DNA of 41,208 nt from an uncultured Clostridia bacterium (lineage in GTDB: Bacteria; Bacillota; Clostridia; Christensenellales; UBA1242). The stretch is from positions 80,779-121,986 of the forward strand of contig CALWFB010000002.1 of the NCBI GenBank assembly GCA_944377485.1, in the 5' to 3' direction. This document shows, one piece after another, positions 9,104-17,164 of the stretch. How positions within the stretch are numbered: the stretch's first letter is position 1; each line of letters opens with the position of its first letter. The notes beneath the pieces are model-generated. The model saw nothing but the letters and a program-made list of their open reading frames with translations. It was not told the DNA's origin and ran no database searches. Both the position numbers and the translations under genes were made by a program.

Positions 9104-9530
9104 ATATTTTGAATAAATTAAACTTATATTTTCCTATTATGTAAAAATTAATTATAAAATCAAATTATTCGTTAACTTCTTAAAATTTCGACATAAAAAA
9201 GTTGTCAATTATCATCAAAATGAGCTATGACTTATTTAATGTAAACAAATATATCAATATTGTCAACTATTTTTTGATGATTGGATATAATATATCATTA
9301 TTTATGTTGAGTTGTCAACAAAATTTCTACATTATTTGACCAAAATTAACAAAATTATATTATTAGATAATATACTAATTTAATATCACAATCGATTTTA
9401 AATAACAAAACTTTTTCATATTTATAATTCAAACTTTATTAATTTCGATAAACTATATTTTCAAATCTTTATATTCACAAATTGAATTTTTATAGAATAA
9501 AAATGGAAATAATCAATTATGTAAAAAAAG
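9104..9530. other. AT-rich spacer between divergent ftsH and cvpA
   Basis: About 430 bp without a credible gene. It holds three TTGTCAA heptamers (9202-9208, 9260-9266, 9312-9318) and an inverted repeat ATCATCAAAA (9211-9220) / TTTTGATGAT (9272-9281) enclosing the second heptamer. No T-box or other riboswitch core was recognised. The sites may be operators for ftsH or cvpA-tyrS, or chance in AT-rich DNA. Confidence 0.4.
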
Positions 9531-9559
9531 TTTACAAATATACTAAATTGTGCTAAAAT
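9531..9559 (+). promoter_or_regulatory. Extended -10 promoter for cvpA-tyrS
   Basis: TTTACA (9531-9536), a 17-nt spacer and TAAAAT (9554-9559) preceded by TGC, an extended -10. It covers the upstream in-frame GTG at 9550, which therefore cannot be the start of the cvpA-like gene. Confidence 0.65.
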
Positions 9560-9579
9560 TCAATAAAGGAGAAATGTTT

Positions 9580-10350
9580 ATGATGGCGACTATTGGTCTG
9601 ATTATTGATGTTGTAATTGTAGTTGCATTAGTAATATTTGGTATTATCGGATTCAAAAAGGGATTTTTGAAATCATTTATATCTCTTTTTAGTTGGGTAG
9701 TATGTGTTGTAATTGCAATTTTCACTGCAAAATACGTAGCTGGTTGGATTAACGGAATTTATGATTTTTCAGGACTAATAGGTGGCAAAATTGCAGAGGG
9801 GTTAAACGGAGTTGATGAATTTTTCTCTCGTTCAATTGCTAAATTTGCTAGCACAGAAGAAATTATCAATAATCTTCCTGCGGATTTGAATGGTCTGCTT
9901 GCTCAGTTAATTAAAATTGTATTCTCAAATACCGCTGTTGATATGACAAGTACTGATACTATTGCAAGTGTGATTGGTTCATCTCTCGGTCATATATGTA
10001 TGGTAATTATCTCTGGTATATTGGTCTTCATTGTACTAAAAATTGTCATCGCACTTCTTTCAAGATTATTTGATAATATAGCAAGAACACGAATCCTTGG
10101 TGGCTTAAATAAAGTTTTGGGGCTTATATTTGGAGTCTTAAAAGCTGCTTGTGTTATCGTAGTATTAAACGGAATATTAGTAGGATTATCCTTAATTCCT
10201 GCGGTTAATGATACAATTACCCCACTTATTCAAGACAACACTCATATTGAAAAAGTAATTTATAACAAAACTGATGAATTTGTAGGTAAATATATAATAG
10301 AAGGCAACGTTATTCAAGAATGGATAACTGACTTATGGAACTCACGTTAA
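9580..10350 (+). CDS. CvpA-family membrane protein
   Basis: A 256-residue integral membrane protein of the CvpA/colicin V production family. Three or four hydrophobic segments are visible: about 5-24 (IGLIIDVVIVVALVIFGIIG), 33-52, 140-165 and 185-210. The FKKGFLKSF stretch after TM1 is a hallmark of the family. ATG 9580 is chosen because AAAGGAG (9565-9571) is 8 nt upstream, and ATG 9574 would be too close to it. A Val/Ile-rich C-terminal part ends in a short soluble tail. The exact function of CvpA-type proteins in Gram-positives is unclear; links to envelope integrity and biofilm are known in some. It is followed directly by tyrS, 11 bp after its stop, so the two form an operon. Confidence 0.8.
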   Translation: MMATIGLIIDVVIVVALVIFGIIGFKKGFLKSFISLFSWVVCVVIAIFTAKYVAGWINGIYDFSGLIGGKIAEGLNGVDEFFSRSIAKFASTEEIINNLPADLNGLLAQLIKIVFSNTAVDMTSTDTIASVIGSSLGHICMVIISGILVFIVLKIVIALLSRLFDNIARTRILGGLNKVLGLIFGVLKAACVIVVLNGILVGLSLIPAVNDTITPLIQDNTHIEKVIYNKTDEFVGKYIIEGNVIQEWITDLWNSR

Positions 10351-10361
10351 AAGGACAATTT

Positions 10362-11591
10362 ATGGGATTATTTGAAACTTTAAAAGATAGGAATTTATTA
10401 TATCAAACAACAGATGAAGAAAAATTAAAATACTTATTGACTCACGAAAAAATTACAGTATATTCAGGCACAGACCCTACCGCAGATAGTTTGCATATTG
10501 GTCATTGTGTACCATGCACAATTTTAAGACGTTTTCAACAAGCGGGACATAAAGTTATCATTCTAGTAGGCGGAGCGACTGCTGCAATTGGTGACCCAAG
10601 CGGTAAAACTGACATGCGCCCAATGCTCACAAAAGAGCAATTAGAACATAACATCGAAGGAATCAAACGTGCATATAGCAAATTTTTACGTTTTGACGGG
10701 GACAACCCCGCTATTATTGTAAATAATGCAGATTGGTTTAAAGGTTATGATTACGTAGATTTCATGCGAGATGTTGGAGTTCATTTTAATGTAAACAAAA
10801 TGATGACTAATGAAATATACAGCAAACGTATTCAAGAAGGTGGTTTGACCTTTTTTGAAATGGGATACATGCTTATGCAAGCATACGATTTCTTATACTT
10901 AAATAAGAAATACAACTGTGTTCTTCAATGGGGAGGTGCTGACCAATGGGGAAACATTGTTGCAGGTGCTGAACTTGGCAGAAAAATGAATTTTATAGAT
11001 AATAAAAACCGTATTATGATAGGTGCCACCAACCCACTCCTTTTAACACCAGAAGGAAAGAAAATGGGAAAAACTGAAAAGGGTGCGATTTGGATAGAAA
11101 AAGACAAAATTTCTGCATACGATTTTTATCAAGGAATATATCAAACACCTGATGCTTGTGTAGAGATGATGTTTGCACTGTTTACAGACATTCCAATGGA
11201 CGAAGTTCGTAATGTTATAAAACAGGATATAGTGGCAAGCAAAAAACGCCTTGCTTACGAAATAACCAAATTTATTCGTGGTGAAAGCGATGCAATCGAA
11301 GCTGAAAATATGAGCAAAAATTTATTTTCTTCCACATCTATTAATAAAGATAATGCTCCTACAGTTGAATTAGAAATCAATGATGAACAGATTGGACTTT
11401 TAGATTTGTTGACCAGTGCAAAATTTACTCAATCAAACGGAGAAGCTAGACGTTTGATTGAACAGAAAGGACTTTCAATGAACGGCAATGTAATAGAAGA
11501 TGCCCAAATGAAAATTAAAGCATCTGATTTAAAAGACGGAATTTTATTTAAAAAGGGTAAGAAAAATTATTTGTTAATCAAATTAAAATAA
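10362..11591 (+). CDS. tyrS: Tyrosyl-tRNA synthetase
   Basis: A class I aminoacyl-tRNA synthetase that charges tRNA-Tyr. The start at ATG 10362 (MGLFETL) has AAGGA 7 nt upstream; an upstream in-frame ATG at 10335 overlaps the cvpA end and has no such site. The HIGH motif is LHIGH (residues 44-48), the tyrosine-binding region contains LQWGGADQWGN, and the KMSKS signature appears as KMGKTEKG. The C-terminal S4-like RNA-binding domain runs from about residue 345, with SNGEARRLIEQKGL. At 409 residues it has normal TyrRS length. There is no T-box leader directly upstream, and cvpA sits between the promoter and tyrS. Confidence 0.97.
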   Translation: MGLFETLKDRNLLYQTTDEEKLKYLLTHEKITVYSGTDPTADSLHIGHCVPCTILRRFQQAGHKVIILVGGATAAIGDPSGKTDMRPMLTKEQLEHNIEGIKRAYSKFLRFDGDNPAIIVNNADWFKGYDYVDFMRDVGVHFNVNKMMTNEIYSKRIQEGGLTFFEMGYMLMQAYDFLYLNKKYNCVLQWGGADQWGNIVAGAELGRKMNFIDNKNRIMIGATNPLLLTPEGKKMGKTEKGAIWIEKDKISAYDFYQGIYQTPDACVEMMFALFTDIPMDEVRNVIKQDIVASKKRLAYEITKFIRGESDAIEAENMSKNLFSSTSINKDNAPTVELEINDEQIGLLDLLTSAKFTQSNGEARRLIEQKGLSMNGNVIEDAQMKIKASDLKDGILFKKGKKNYLLIKLK

Positions 11592-11616
11592 AGACATCTC
11601 TGTCTTTATTTTTTTA
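11588..11616. terminator. Intrinsic terminator after tyrS
   Basis: A 9-bp stem ATAAAGACA/TGTCTTTAT with loop TCTC and a run of T. The convergent gene ends at 11625, so it may serve both strands. Confidence 0.87.
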
Positions 11617-11624
11617 CAATTCTT

Positions 11625-12218
11625 TTAAGTTTTATCAGACTTTTGAATATCCTTATCTTTATTTAGTTCAATATTTTTATCGTCAAAACCAGTAAGTACT
11701 TCACCAGTAAGATTTATTAAATTTTTTAATCGTGCTTCGTTTGCCAAATCTAAAATTTCTTGTGCTAATTTTTCAACATCTTCGTTAATGAATCTTAATA
11801 TTATTTTGTCTCTTGATTTTGATTTGATTAATAGAACTAATGAACGGACACCTTTTTTAGATAATCTATCATAAACTGTTTTTTTAGGTTTTGCGTCATA
11901 TATTTGTGATAAATCAATTACTGTATCGTACATCAAAGACTTTACAATCAAACAATTATCATGGATTGCATATACTCTGATTCTTTTTGCATTTTTATAC
12001 GTCCTAACGCTCTGCACAATACAAAAAACTAATACACAAATATCTAGAATCCAAATATACCATTTCATAAATTGAATTACCAAATAAATCACAGCAATTA
12101 ATAATAAAATGTTTGCTAAAATTAAGAACACACCCAACCAAAAAAGGTGTTGATGTTCATCAATTTCAATTTCTCTAATAAATTTCCCTACTTGGAATTC
12201 TTCTTTCTTTTTCAACAT
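11625..12218 (-). CDS. Two-TM protein with PH-like cytoplasmic domain
   Basis: A 197-residue protein. Two hydrophobic segments lie at about residues 27-50 and 53-72, followed by a soluble domain (about 80-165) with the alternating beta pattern and terminal helix of bacterial PH-like (DUF304-type) domains: RIRVYAIHDNCLIVKS, then DRIILRFI-like and EKLAQEILDLANEA. A charged low-complexity tail follows. The start ATG lies 6 bp after the ychF stop, and the ribosome site AGGAGA overlaps that stop, so it is translated as the second gene of the ychF operon. Function unknown; PH-like placement is inference from pattern. Confidence 0.62.
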   Translation of the reverse strand: MLKKKEEFQVGKFIREIEIDEHQHLFWLGVFLILANILLLIAVIYLVIQFMKWYIWILDICVLVFCIVQSVRTYKNAKRIRVYAIHDNCLIVKSLMYDTVIDLSQIYDAKPKKTVYDRLSKKGVRSLVLLIKSKSRDKIILRFINEDVEKLAQEILDLANEARLKNLINLTGEVLTGFDDKNIELNKDKDIQKSDKT

Positions 12219-12224
12219 TTTCTC

Positions 12225-13319
12225 CTAAACATTAAATTTAAAGACTATTATATCTCCATCTTCAACAACATAATCTTTTCCTGCACTAATTACTTTACCT
12301 TTTTCTCTGCATAGATTATAATCGCCAAGACTTATCAAATCATCATATTTAACAACATCAGCACGGATAAATCCACGTTCAAAATCAGTATGAATTTTAC
12401 CTGCTGCTTGTGGAGCGAGTGTTCCTTTTTTGATTGTCCAGGCACGCACTTCTTTCTCCCCTGCGGTAATGAAACTAATCAATCCCAATAAATGATAACT
12501 TGCTCTAATAAGTTTATCTAAACCAGACAAATCAATACCCAATTCTGCTTTAAACATCTCCCTATCCGCTTGTTCCATATTCACCAATTCTTCTTCCGTT
12601 TTTGCACACAAAGAGATAACTTCAGCATTTTCTTTTTTAGCTAAATCTTCAATTTTTTTAATATTCTCTTTTTGAAAATCATCTAACGTATCAGAGGTAT
12701 TTGCCACATATATAACAGGCTTGGTAGTAATTAAAAAGAAACCATCTACAATCTTTTTTTCATCTTGATTGAAACTTAAAATTCTAGCAGATTTACCTTC
12801 TTTTAGCGTGTCTAATATTTTGTTAAGCAATTCATATTCTTTTTGTGTTGCCAAATCGCTAGAACCACCATGAACTATCTTTTTTATTCTATCTATTCGC
12901 TTTGTCACAGTGTCTATATCTGCCAAAATCAGTTCAAGATTGATTGTCTCAATATCTCGTAAAGGATTAATCGAACCTTCCACATGAATAATTTTGTCAT
13001 TTTTAAAGCATCTGACTACATGCACTATCGCATCGACTTCTCTAATATGACTCAAAAACTTATTTCCAAGTCCAGCTCCTTCACTCGCTCCTTTGACTAA
13101 TCCTGCAATATCCACGAATTCAATTTGAGCCGGTATAATTTTGTTAGTTTTATAAAGTTTTGCCAATTGAATCAATCTCTCGTCATATACATCTACAACA
13201 CCAACATTCGGTTCAATAGTACAAAAAGGATAATTTGCAGATTCTGCTCCTGCTTTCGTTATAGCATTAAAAAGCGTACTTTTTCCAACATTAGGAAGCC
13301 CTACCACACCAAGTTTCAT
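12225..13319 (-). CDS. ychF: Obg-like ATPase YchF
   Basis: A 364-residue cytoplasmic P-loop NTPase of the Obg family that prefers ATP and associates with ribosomes and the stress response. G1 is GLPNVGKST (residues 7-15). G3 is in the DIAGLVKGASEGAGLGN region (about 69-85), and G4 is VANTSD, the non-GTP-type N-x-x-E/D variant that explains ATP specificity in this family. A coiled-coil insert lies at about 120-200, and a C-terminal TGS domain at about 280-364 contains the KGTLAPQAAGKIHTDFERGF pattern. Length is typical (363-366). The start has GGGAGAAG just upstream, and the gene is first in a two-gene operon. Confidence 0.97.
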   Translation of the reverse strand: MKLGVVGLPNVGKSTLFNAITKAGAESANYPFCTIEPNVGVVDVYDERLIQLAKLYKTNKIIPAQIEFVDIAGLVKGASEGAGLGNKFLSHIREVDAIVHVVRCFKNDKIIHVEGSINPLRDIETINLELILADIDTVTKRIDRIKKIVHGGSSDLATQKEYELLNKILDTLKEGKSARILSFNQDEKKIVDGFFLITTKPVIYVANTSDTLDDFQKENIKKIEDLAKKENAEVISLCAKTEEELVNMEQADREMFKAELGIDLSGLDKLIRASYHLLGLISFITAGEKEVRAWTIKKGTLAPQAAGKIHTDFERGFIRADVVKYDDLISLGDYNLCREKGKVISAGKDYVVEDGDIIVFKFNV

Positions 13320-13358
13320 ATCTTCTCCCTCAATATGTAATAATTTATAGATATTATA

Positions 13359-13388
13359 ATATAATAATTTAAAGAAAAATTCAAGTGA
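13359..13388 (-). promoter_or_regulatory. Promoter of ychF
   Basis: On the reverse strand TTGAAT is followed by a 17-nt spacer and TATTAT. The promoter overlaps the first codons of the divergent uppP gene, so the two genes cannot be read independently at this point. Confidence 0.5.
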
Positions 13389-14134
13389 TTGAGATAATTA
13401 AGTATATTTTCATAGGTTTTATACAGGGTTTGACCGAATTCTTACCAATATCAAGTAGCGGTCATATTGTTTTATTTGGTTCGATGTTCAATCTGGACAA
13501 CCTTTTACTGATAAGTGTTGTAGCACATATTGGTACACTTTTTGCAGTAATATTCTGTTATAGAAAACGTTTATATACTCTCATACGTCACCCATTTAAT
13601 AAAACTAACCTTAATCTTATTATTGCCACAATTCCAACCGTCATATTAGTATTGCTATTTAACACATTTTTTGAGAGCAGTTTTTCAACCAAAACATTGA
13701 TATGGGGATTTTTAATTTCTGCCGTACTATTATTTATTGCCGATTTCAAAAAAGACAGCATGAAACCTATTACAAAACGTTCAGCACTTTATATGGGATT
13801 AGCACAGGGACTAGCGCTACTCCCAGGAATATCTCGAAGCGGTTCAACCTTAGTGTGTGGTTTGCTTGTAGGAGTAGAAAAAAATGAAGCACTTGATTTC
13901 TCTTTCTTAATGAGCATACCAATTATCATCGCAAGTGCAGTATATGAATCCTTTAAATTATTTTCAGCACAAATAACAATAAATTGGTTAGGAATTTTTG
14001 TTGTGATGATTACTTCGTTTACTTTTGGAATTCTATCAATAAAAATTATGCTAAAATTAGTTAAGAAAAATAAACTATACTTTTTCAGCATTTATTTAAT
14101 TGTTCTAAGTTTGATAATTTTAATATTTTTCTAA
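13385..14134 (+). CDS. uppP: Undecaprenyl-diphosphate phosphatase (BacA family)
   Basis: An integral membrane enzyme that dephosphorylates undecaprenyl diphosphate, recycling the lipid carrier for peptidoglycan and other wall polymers; it can confer bacitracin tolerance. The two signature motifs are present: QGLTEFLPISSSGH (residues 14-27), holding the catalytic Glu and Ser residues, and PGISRSGST in the middle of the protein. Around seven hydrophobic segments are visible. At 249 residues it is slightly shorter than the usual 260-280. The start is GTG 13385, with no ribosome site and no better in-frame codon, so the start is uncertain. Confidence 0.93.
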   Translation: MIEIIKYIFIGFIQGLTEFLPISSSGHIVLFGSMFNLDNLLLISVVAHIGTLFAVIFCYRKRLYTLIRHPFNKTNLNLIIATIPTVILVLLFNTFFESSFSTKTLIWGFLISAVLLFIADFKKDSMKPITKRSALYMGLAQGLALLPGISRSGSTLVCGLLVGVEKNEALDFSFLMSIPIIIASAVYESFKLFSAQITINWLGIFVVMITSFTFGILSIKIMLKLVKKNKLYFFSIYLIVLSLIILIFF

Positions 14135-14279
14135 TCAAATAAGTTATATATAGAGAAAGTAAATCAAATTTAAATACAGCTTGTCATATTTATTACTTTA
14201 AATAATAAAATCAATACTTTTTCCAAAAATTACCTAACGAAATATTTGCGTAATTGTATGTATTCAAAATTTAATGTCA

Positions 14280-14285
14280 TAAAAT
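14280..14285 (+). promoter_or_regulatory. -10 box 6 nt before ATG (predicted leaderless start)
   Basis: TAAAAT exactly 6 nt upstream of ATG 14292, with no ribosome site. The -35 region is weak. Same geometry as at 4602, 27572 and 27764. Confidence 0.4.
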
Positions 14286-14291
14286 AAATAT

Positions 14292-14495
14292 ATGAACATA
14301 GGAAAAATAATTAGAGATTTAAGAAAAGACAAGGGACTAACCCAAACTCAGCTAGCACAAAAAATATCCACAACGCAGGACACCATTTCATTATGGGAGT
14401 TGGGAAAAAGTTATCCAGATATAATCAATTTGATAAAATTATCAAAATTTTTTGGTGTGTCAACTGACTATATGTTAGGATTAAAAGATTTTTAA
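14292..14495 (+). CDS. Small XRE-type helix-turn-helix regulator
   Basis: A 67-residue protein that is essentially one Cro/cI-type HTH domain: IGKIIRDLRKDKGLTQTQLAQ, then a recognition-helix region TTQDTISLWELGKSYP, then the closing helices with LSKFFGVSTDYMLGL. There is no additional sensor domain, so it probably acts as a dimeric DNA-binding repressor. Predicted leaderless translation fits a cI-like regulator. It stands alone between uppP and the OLE RNA locus. Its targets are unknown; the closest candidates are its own promoter and the strong promoter at 14582. Confidence 0.85.
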   Translation: MNIGKIIRDLRKDKGLTQTQLAQKISTTQDTISLWELGKSYPDIINLIKLSKFFGVSTDYMLGLKDF

Positions 14496-14547
14496 ACTCA
14501 CGTTATTCTAATAATATAACTATAATTAATATCATATATTATAAAAC

Positions 14548-14578
14548 AAAAATCGATGCCAATGCATCAATTTTTTTA
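14548..14578 (+). terminator. Intrinsic terminator
   Basis: Stem GATGC/GCATC with loop CAAT, extended by A/T pairs past one mismatch, and a seven-T tail. It separates the HTH gene from the OLE promoter. Confidence 0.8.
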
Positions 14579-14581
14579 TAT

Positions 14582-14610
14582 TTGACAAGAATGATGACTT
14601 GTGATAATAT
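14582..14610 (+). promoter_or_regulatory. Promoter of the OLE RNA / oapA unit
   Basis: A consensus TTGACA (14582-14587), a 17-nt spacer and TAATAT (14605-14610). The predicted start is near 14617, three bases before the 5' arm of the closing helix of the RNA. Confidence 0.72.
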
Positions 14611-14616
14611 ATTAGT

Positions 14617-15187
14617 ATAACGAAGGTGCAGTATTCTAGTCAACTAGTTTATATGAGGGTGCCGAAATAAGCATCGCTGGCATACCTATGAAGTTCGTGG
14701 TGTTGGTCTTGATTGCCCAAATTGGGACTGATACTGGGAGTTAAGATTTTTGGGACACGTATAACGGCATATACGTCCACTCCCAATTATCGTGGAGACT
14801 TAAGTGGGTAAGTTATTTGAATTTTATCGCTTAGGATAGAACCTGCATATGACGAAAGTTGTGTGCAGTGTAGCCTGCTTTGAGTGGATAATTCGGGATA
14901 AAGCGCAAACTTTTATACTTTCAAAGTACACGAAATATGAAAGTTGCTTTTGAAATATTATTCGCAAAATCAAGATAAATATAAATGATGTTGTTAAGGA
15001 AAACTTCTAGACTGTATCAAATGATGGCACTCTGGGGATTATAGTGTGGTCTCAGTGGCGATTCGGTGCAAGTTTTGCGTAAAGGGAAACCGCTTAGCTG
15101 GTGACAGAGAAGTGCAAAATTGGGAAATCCAACCGAACCTTATGCCGCAAGGTTTACTCAGAGTGTTGCCTTCGTGTTTAGTGATTT
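14617..15187 (+). ncRNA. ole: OLE RNA (ornate, large, extremophilic RNA)
   Basis: A ~560-nt non-coding region that is far more GC-balanced than the spacers around it and has no open frame. Seen directly: its ends pair (ACGAAGG 14620-14626 with CCTTCGT 15169-15175), closing the whole element; there is an internal hairpin ACGTATA/TATACGT with loop ACGGCA inside a GGGAG/CTCCC helix; a 3' hairpin is formed by AACCTT/AAGGTT. The RNA begins just after a strong promoter and is followed by a gene matching OapA, the OLE-associated membrane protein. The size, structure and fixed OLE-oapA order are the known arrangement. OLE RNA forms a membrane RNP with OapA and is tied to resistance to cold, short-chain alcohol and Mg2+ stress in Bacillota. 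The call rests on context and architecture, not on a covariance model. Confidence 0.85.
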
Positions 15188-15204
15188 AATGTGAGTTTCA
15201 CATT
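15188..15204 (+). terminator. Small hairpin between OLE RNA and oapA
   Basis: Perfect 7-bp stem AATGTGA/TCACATT with a GTT loop, followed by TTTATAT. It is AT-rich with only a short T tail, so it may be a weak attenuator or a 3' processing or stabilising element that sets the OLE/oapA ratio. The in-frame GTG 15191 lies inside it, which argues for ATG 15212 as the oapA start. Confidence 0.45.
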
Positions 15205-15211
15205 TTTATAT

Positions 15212-15784
15212 ATGGAAGAACAAGACAAAAAAAAGAATAAATCTAAAAACAAATCGTCAAAATGGTGGGTATGGCCAGTAAAAGTATTTTTCCTAGCTAT
15301 TTTTTTATCATTCACATTTAGTATAATTAGTGAAATTGCTCTATCTAATGCAAATATATTCATAGCAATAATAGTTATTCTAGTTTTCATAGCAATAAGC
15401 ATTATATTTGACATGCTAGGAGTTGCGGTGACGTCCAGTTCAATAGAACCTTTTCTAGCTATGGCGTCCAGACACGTAAAAGGGAGCAAACAAGCAATCA
15501 GTTTAATCAAAAATGCCGATAGAATCAGTGCAATATGTACAGACGTAATCGGAGATATTTGTAGTATTTTGTCAGGTGCTGCAGGTGCAAGTATTTTAAC
15601 AAAAATTGCATTAGCATCTAATGGCGATTTCTCTTCAATAGTAATTGCTTCAAGTGTCTCAGCCCTAATTGCAGGCATTACGATTGCGGGTAAGGCTGCT
15701 TTTAAAAAATTTGCAATATCTCATTCTTCTCAGGTCACATTACGTTTTGCAAAATTTATAAACTTTTTTACAAAAAAAGATTAA
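15212..15784 (+). CDS. oapA: OLE-associated membrane protein OapA
   Basis: A 190-residue integral membrane protein that binds OLE RNA and anchors it to the membrane. The Lys-rich N-terminus (KKKNKSKNKSSK) suits RNA contact. Hydrophobic segments lie at about 22-45, 48-70 and 141-163. The conserved family features are the acidic motif FDMLGVAV (D67), then PFLAMASRHVKGSKQAISLIKNADR, then CTDVIGDICSILSGAAGA (D111, D115). The D-x-x-x-D type signature is what I recall for OapA. ATG 15212 is preferred over GTG 15191; no ribosome site precedes either, so translation initiation may depend on the RNA or be leaderless after processing. The intergenic link to the OLE RNA implies one transcript. Confidence 0.88.
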   Translation: MEEQDKKKNKSKNKSSKWWVWPVKVFFLAIFLSFTFSIISEIALSNANIFIAIIVILVFIAISIIFDMLGVAVTSSSIEPFLAMASRHVKGSKQAISLIKNADRISAICTDVIGDICSILSGAAGASILTKIALASNGDFSSIVIASSVSALIAGITIAGKAAFKKFAISHSSQVTLRFAKFINFFTKKD

Positions 15785-15933
15785 TTAATTTTAAATAAAA
15801 AATATAAAATAATAAGTTTTTTATTTAATTTTAATGATTTATTTAATAATTAAAAAAAATTAAAAACATTATTAAAATAATTATTTAAAATACATTTTTA
15901 TTATAATTAATTAAAATTATTAATTTTATAAAT
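15785..15933. other. AT-only spacer
   Basis: About 150 bp composed almost only of A and T after oapA. I see no gene in it. Confidence 0.6.
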
Positions 15934-15964
15934 AAAAAATCACAATTAATTGTGATTTTTTATT
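15934..15964. terminator. Bidirectional terminator
   Basis: A near-perfect palindrome AAAAATCACAATT/AATTGTGATTTTT between oapA and the convergent gene at 15968, usable on both strands. Confidence 0.82.
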
Positions 15965-15967
15965 TGA

Positions 15968-17164
15968 TTAAACTTCGTTTGGCCAGGTTCGATTCTCTTT
16001 AAACCATTCACTATCTTTTAATATAGTATTATTATTTGAACAATTAACTCCAAAAGTTGATGCCGTTGAAGTGACTACAATATTTCCATTGAATGAAGTG
16101 AATTCATCATTTTTGTAATCTACACATAAGGTGGTCACATAAATAGCTTCTGTGTATTTTGCTACTCTATTAATAAATTCCTGAGTAGGAAATTGATTAT
16201 CCTTTGTACTAGTGTATTCACTACTACCTGCACAGCAACAAACACAAACAATTTGAGGTTGTATTACACTAAGCAATGCCTCACTTGAAGAAGTTTTACT
16301 CCCATGATGTCCAGCCTTATAAAGTTCGACCTTAGATAAAGCATTATTTTCCACAAGAGATTCCTCTCCATCTTCTTCCAAATCGCCTGTGAATAAGAAA
16401 TTTCTATCTCCATGACTAAACATTACACACACCGAATAATCGTTTTCACTACTTGCGTCTTCTTCATAAAATTTTTGATATAAAATTTGAAAAGATATTT
16501 CGTTCACTTCATCTAATAAATATTCTTTTTGTGCTTGAACCGTTTCGCCATCTGCTTGTTCTACAAATTCTTCATTCCAACAATCTAATGCTGTAAAATG
16601 ATTTGCCCCAGCCTGCATTTCATCTTCCAATTCTCTCAAATAATTTCCATATACTTTTGCTGTTTCTTTTTGATTTGTTCTAGCAAAATCAATAATATTT
16701 TCGCATACGTACAAATCAAATATACTACTAACTTTTTCCGTTGTGGCAAAACCTGCATAATGGTCTTGATGAGCATGAGTAATTATAACATATTCTAAAG
16801 TATTGTCTGTCACATAATTATCTAAATATGCCTGAATTGTGCTAATACTATTGGATTTAGAGCCACAATCAATAAGAATATCAATATCTTCGCCAACTTT
16901 TATATACGTACAATCTCCTGTATATTTATTCCCCAATTCCAAAAAATGAATTGACATACTGCCGTTTTCTATAACAACAGGTACTGTATTAACTTTTTCA
17001 TTTTCATTATATGAATAATATACTTCTTCACCAACTATCAATTCTTCATTGTATGGTAGAGTTGCATATGTAATTCCAAATCCACCACCAATAAAGCCAA
17101 GTATGATAGCTATAATACAAAATATTGCTACTGATGTTTTTGATTTTGTTTTACTTCTTGCCAT
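15968..17164 (-). CDS. Membrane-anchored ComEC-type metallo-beta-lactamase-fold hydrolase
   Basis: A 398-residue protein with a basic N-terminus (MARSKTKSKT), one membrane segment (about 11-35) and an extracytoplasmic MBL-fold domain resembling the C-terminal domain of ComEC/Rec2. Metal-binding elements: HAHQDH (130-135), FTGDLEEDGE in the middle, and KAGHHGSKTSSS further on, the three signatures of ComEC-like MBL proteins. In ComEC this domain is a predicted nuclease, and related free-standing proteins are putative extracellular DNases or phosphodiesterases. No ComEC channel is present. An extra Cys-rich stretch (VCVCCCAGS) and a ~90-residue insert after the first motif are unusual. The start overlaps the stop of the upstream gene as TAATG, so the two are translationally coupled. 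Confidence 0.82.
   Translation of the reverse strand: MARSKTKSKTSVAIFCIIAIILGFIGGGFGITYATLPYNEELIVGEEVYYSYNENEKVNTVPVVIENGSMSIHFLELGNKYTGDCTYIKVGEDIDILIDCGSKSNSISTIQAYLDNYVTDNTLEYVIITHAHQDHYAGFATTEKVSSIFDLYVCENIIDFARTNQKETAKVYGNYLRELEDEMQAGANHFTALDCWNEEFVEQADGETVQAQKEYLLDEVNEISFQILYQKFYEEDASSENDYSVCVMFSHGDRNFLFTGDLEEDGEESLVENNALSKVELYKAGHHGSKTSSSEALLSVIQPQIVCVCCCAGSSEYTSTKDNQFPTQEFINRVAKYTEAIYVTTLCVDYKNDEFTSFNGNIVVTSTASTFGVNCSNNNTILKDSEWFKENRTWPNEV

Noticed and set aside
9060..9549. T-box leader for tyrS
   Set aside because: No T-box (TGGNACCGCG-type) sequence or specifier stem was found, and cvpA lies between the promoter and tyrS.
9550..9579. GTG 9550 as start of cvpA
   Set aside because: It lies within the promoter region (extended -10 at 9551-9559), upstream of the predicted transcript start.
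14620..14790. Lysine-riboswitch-like elements (GAAGGTGCAG, GGTGCCGAAA, GCTGG)
   Set aside because: The RNA continues to 15175 and is closed by its own end helix; no lysine gene follows, and the next gene is oapA. The similarity covers only short boxes.
14617..15187. RNase P RNA, tmRNA or an intron
   Set aside because: No RNase P core (GAGGAAAGTC type), no tmRNA tag frame or CCA end, and no group I/II core or ORF. OapA downstream explains the RNA better.
15178..15678. 166-residue reverse frame over oapA
   Set aside because: Antisense shadow of oapA; no promoter, no recognisable domain.
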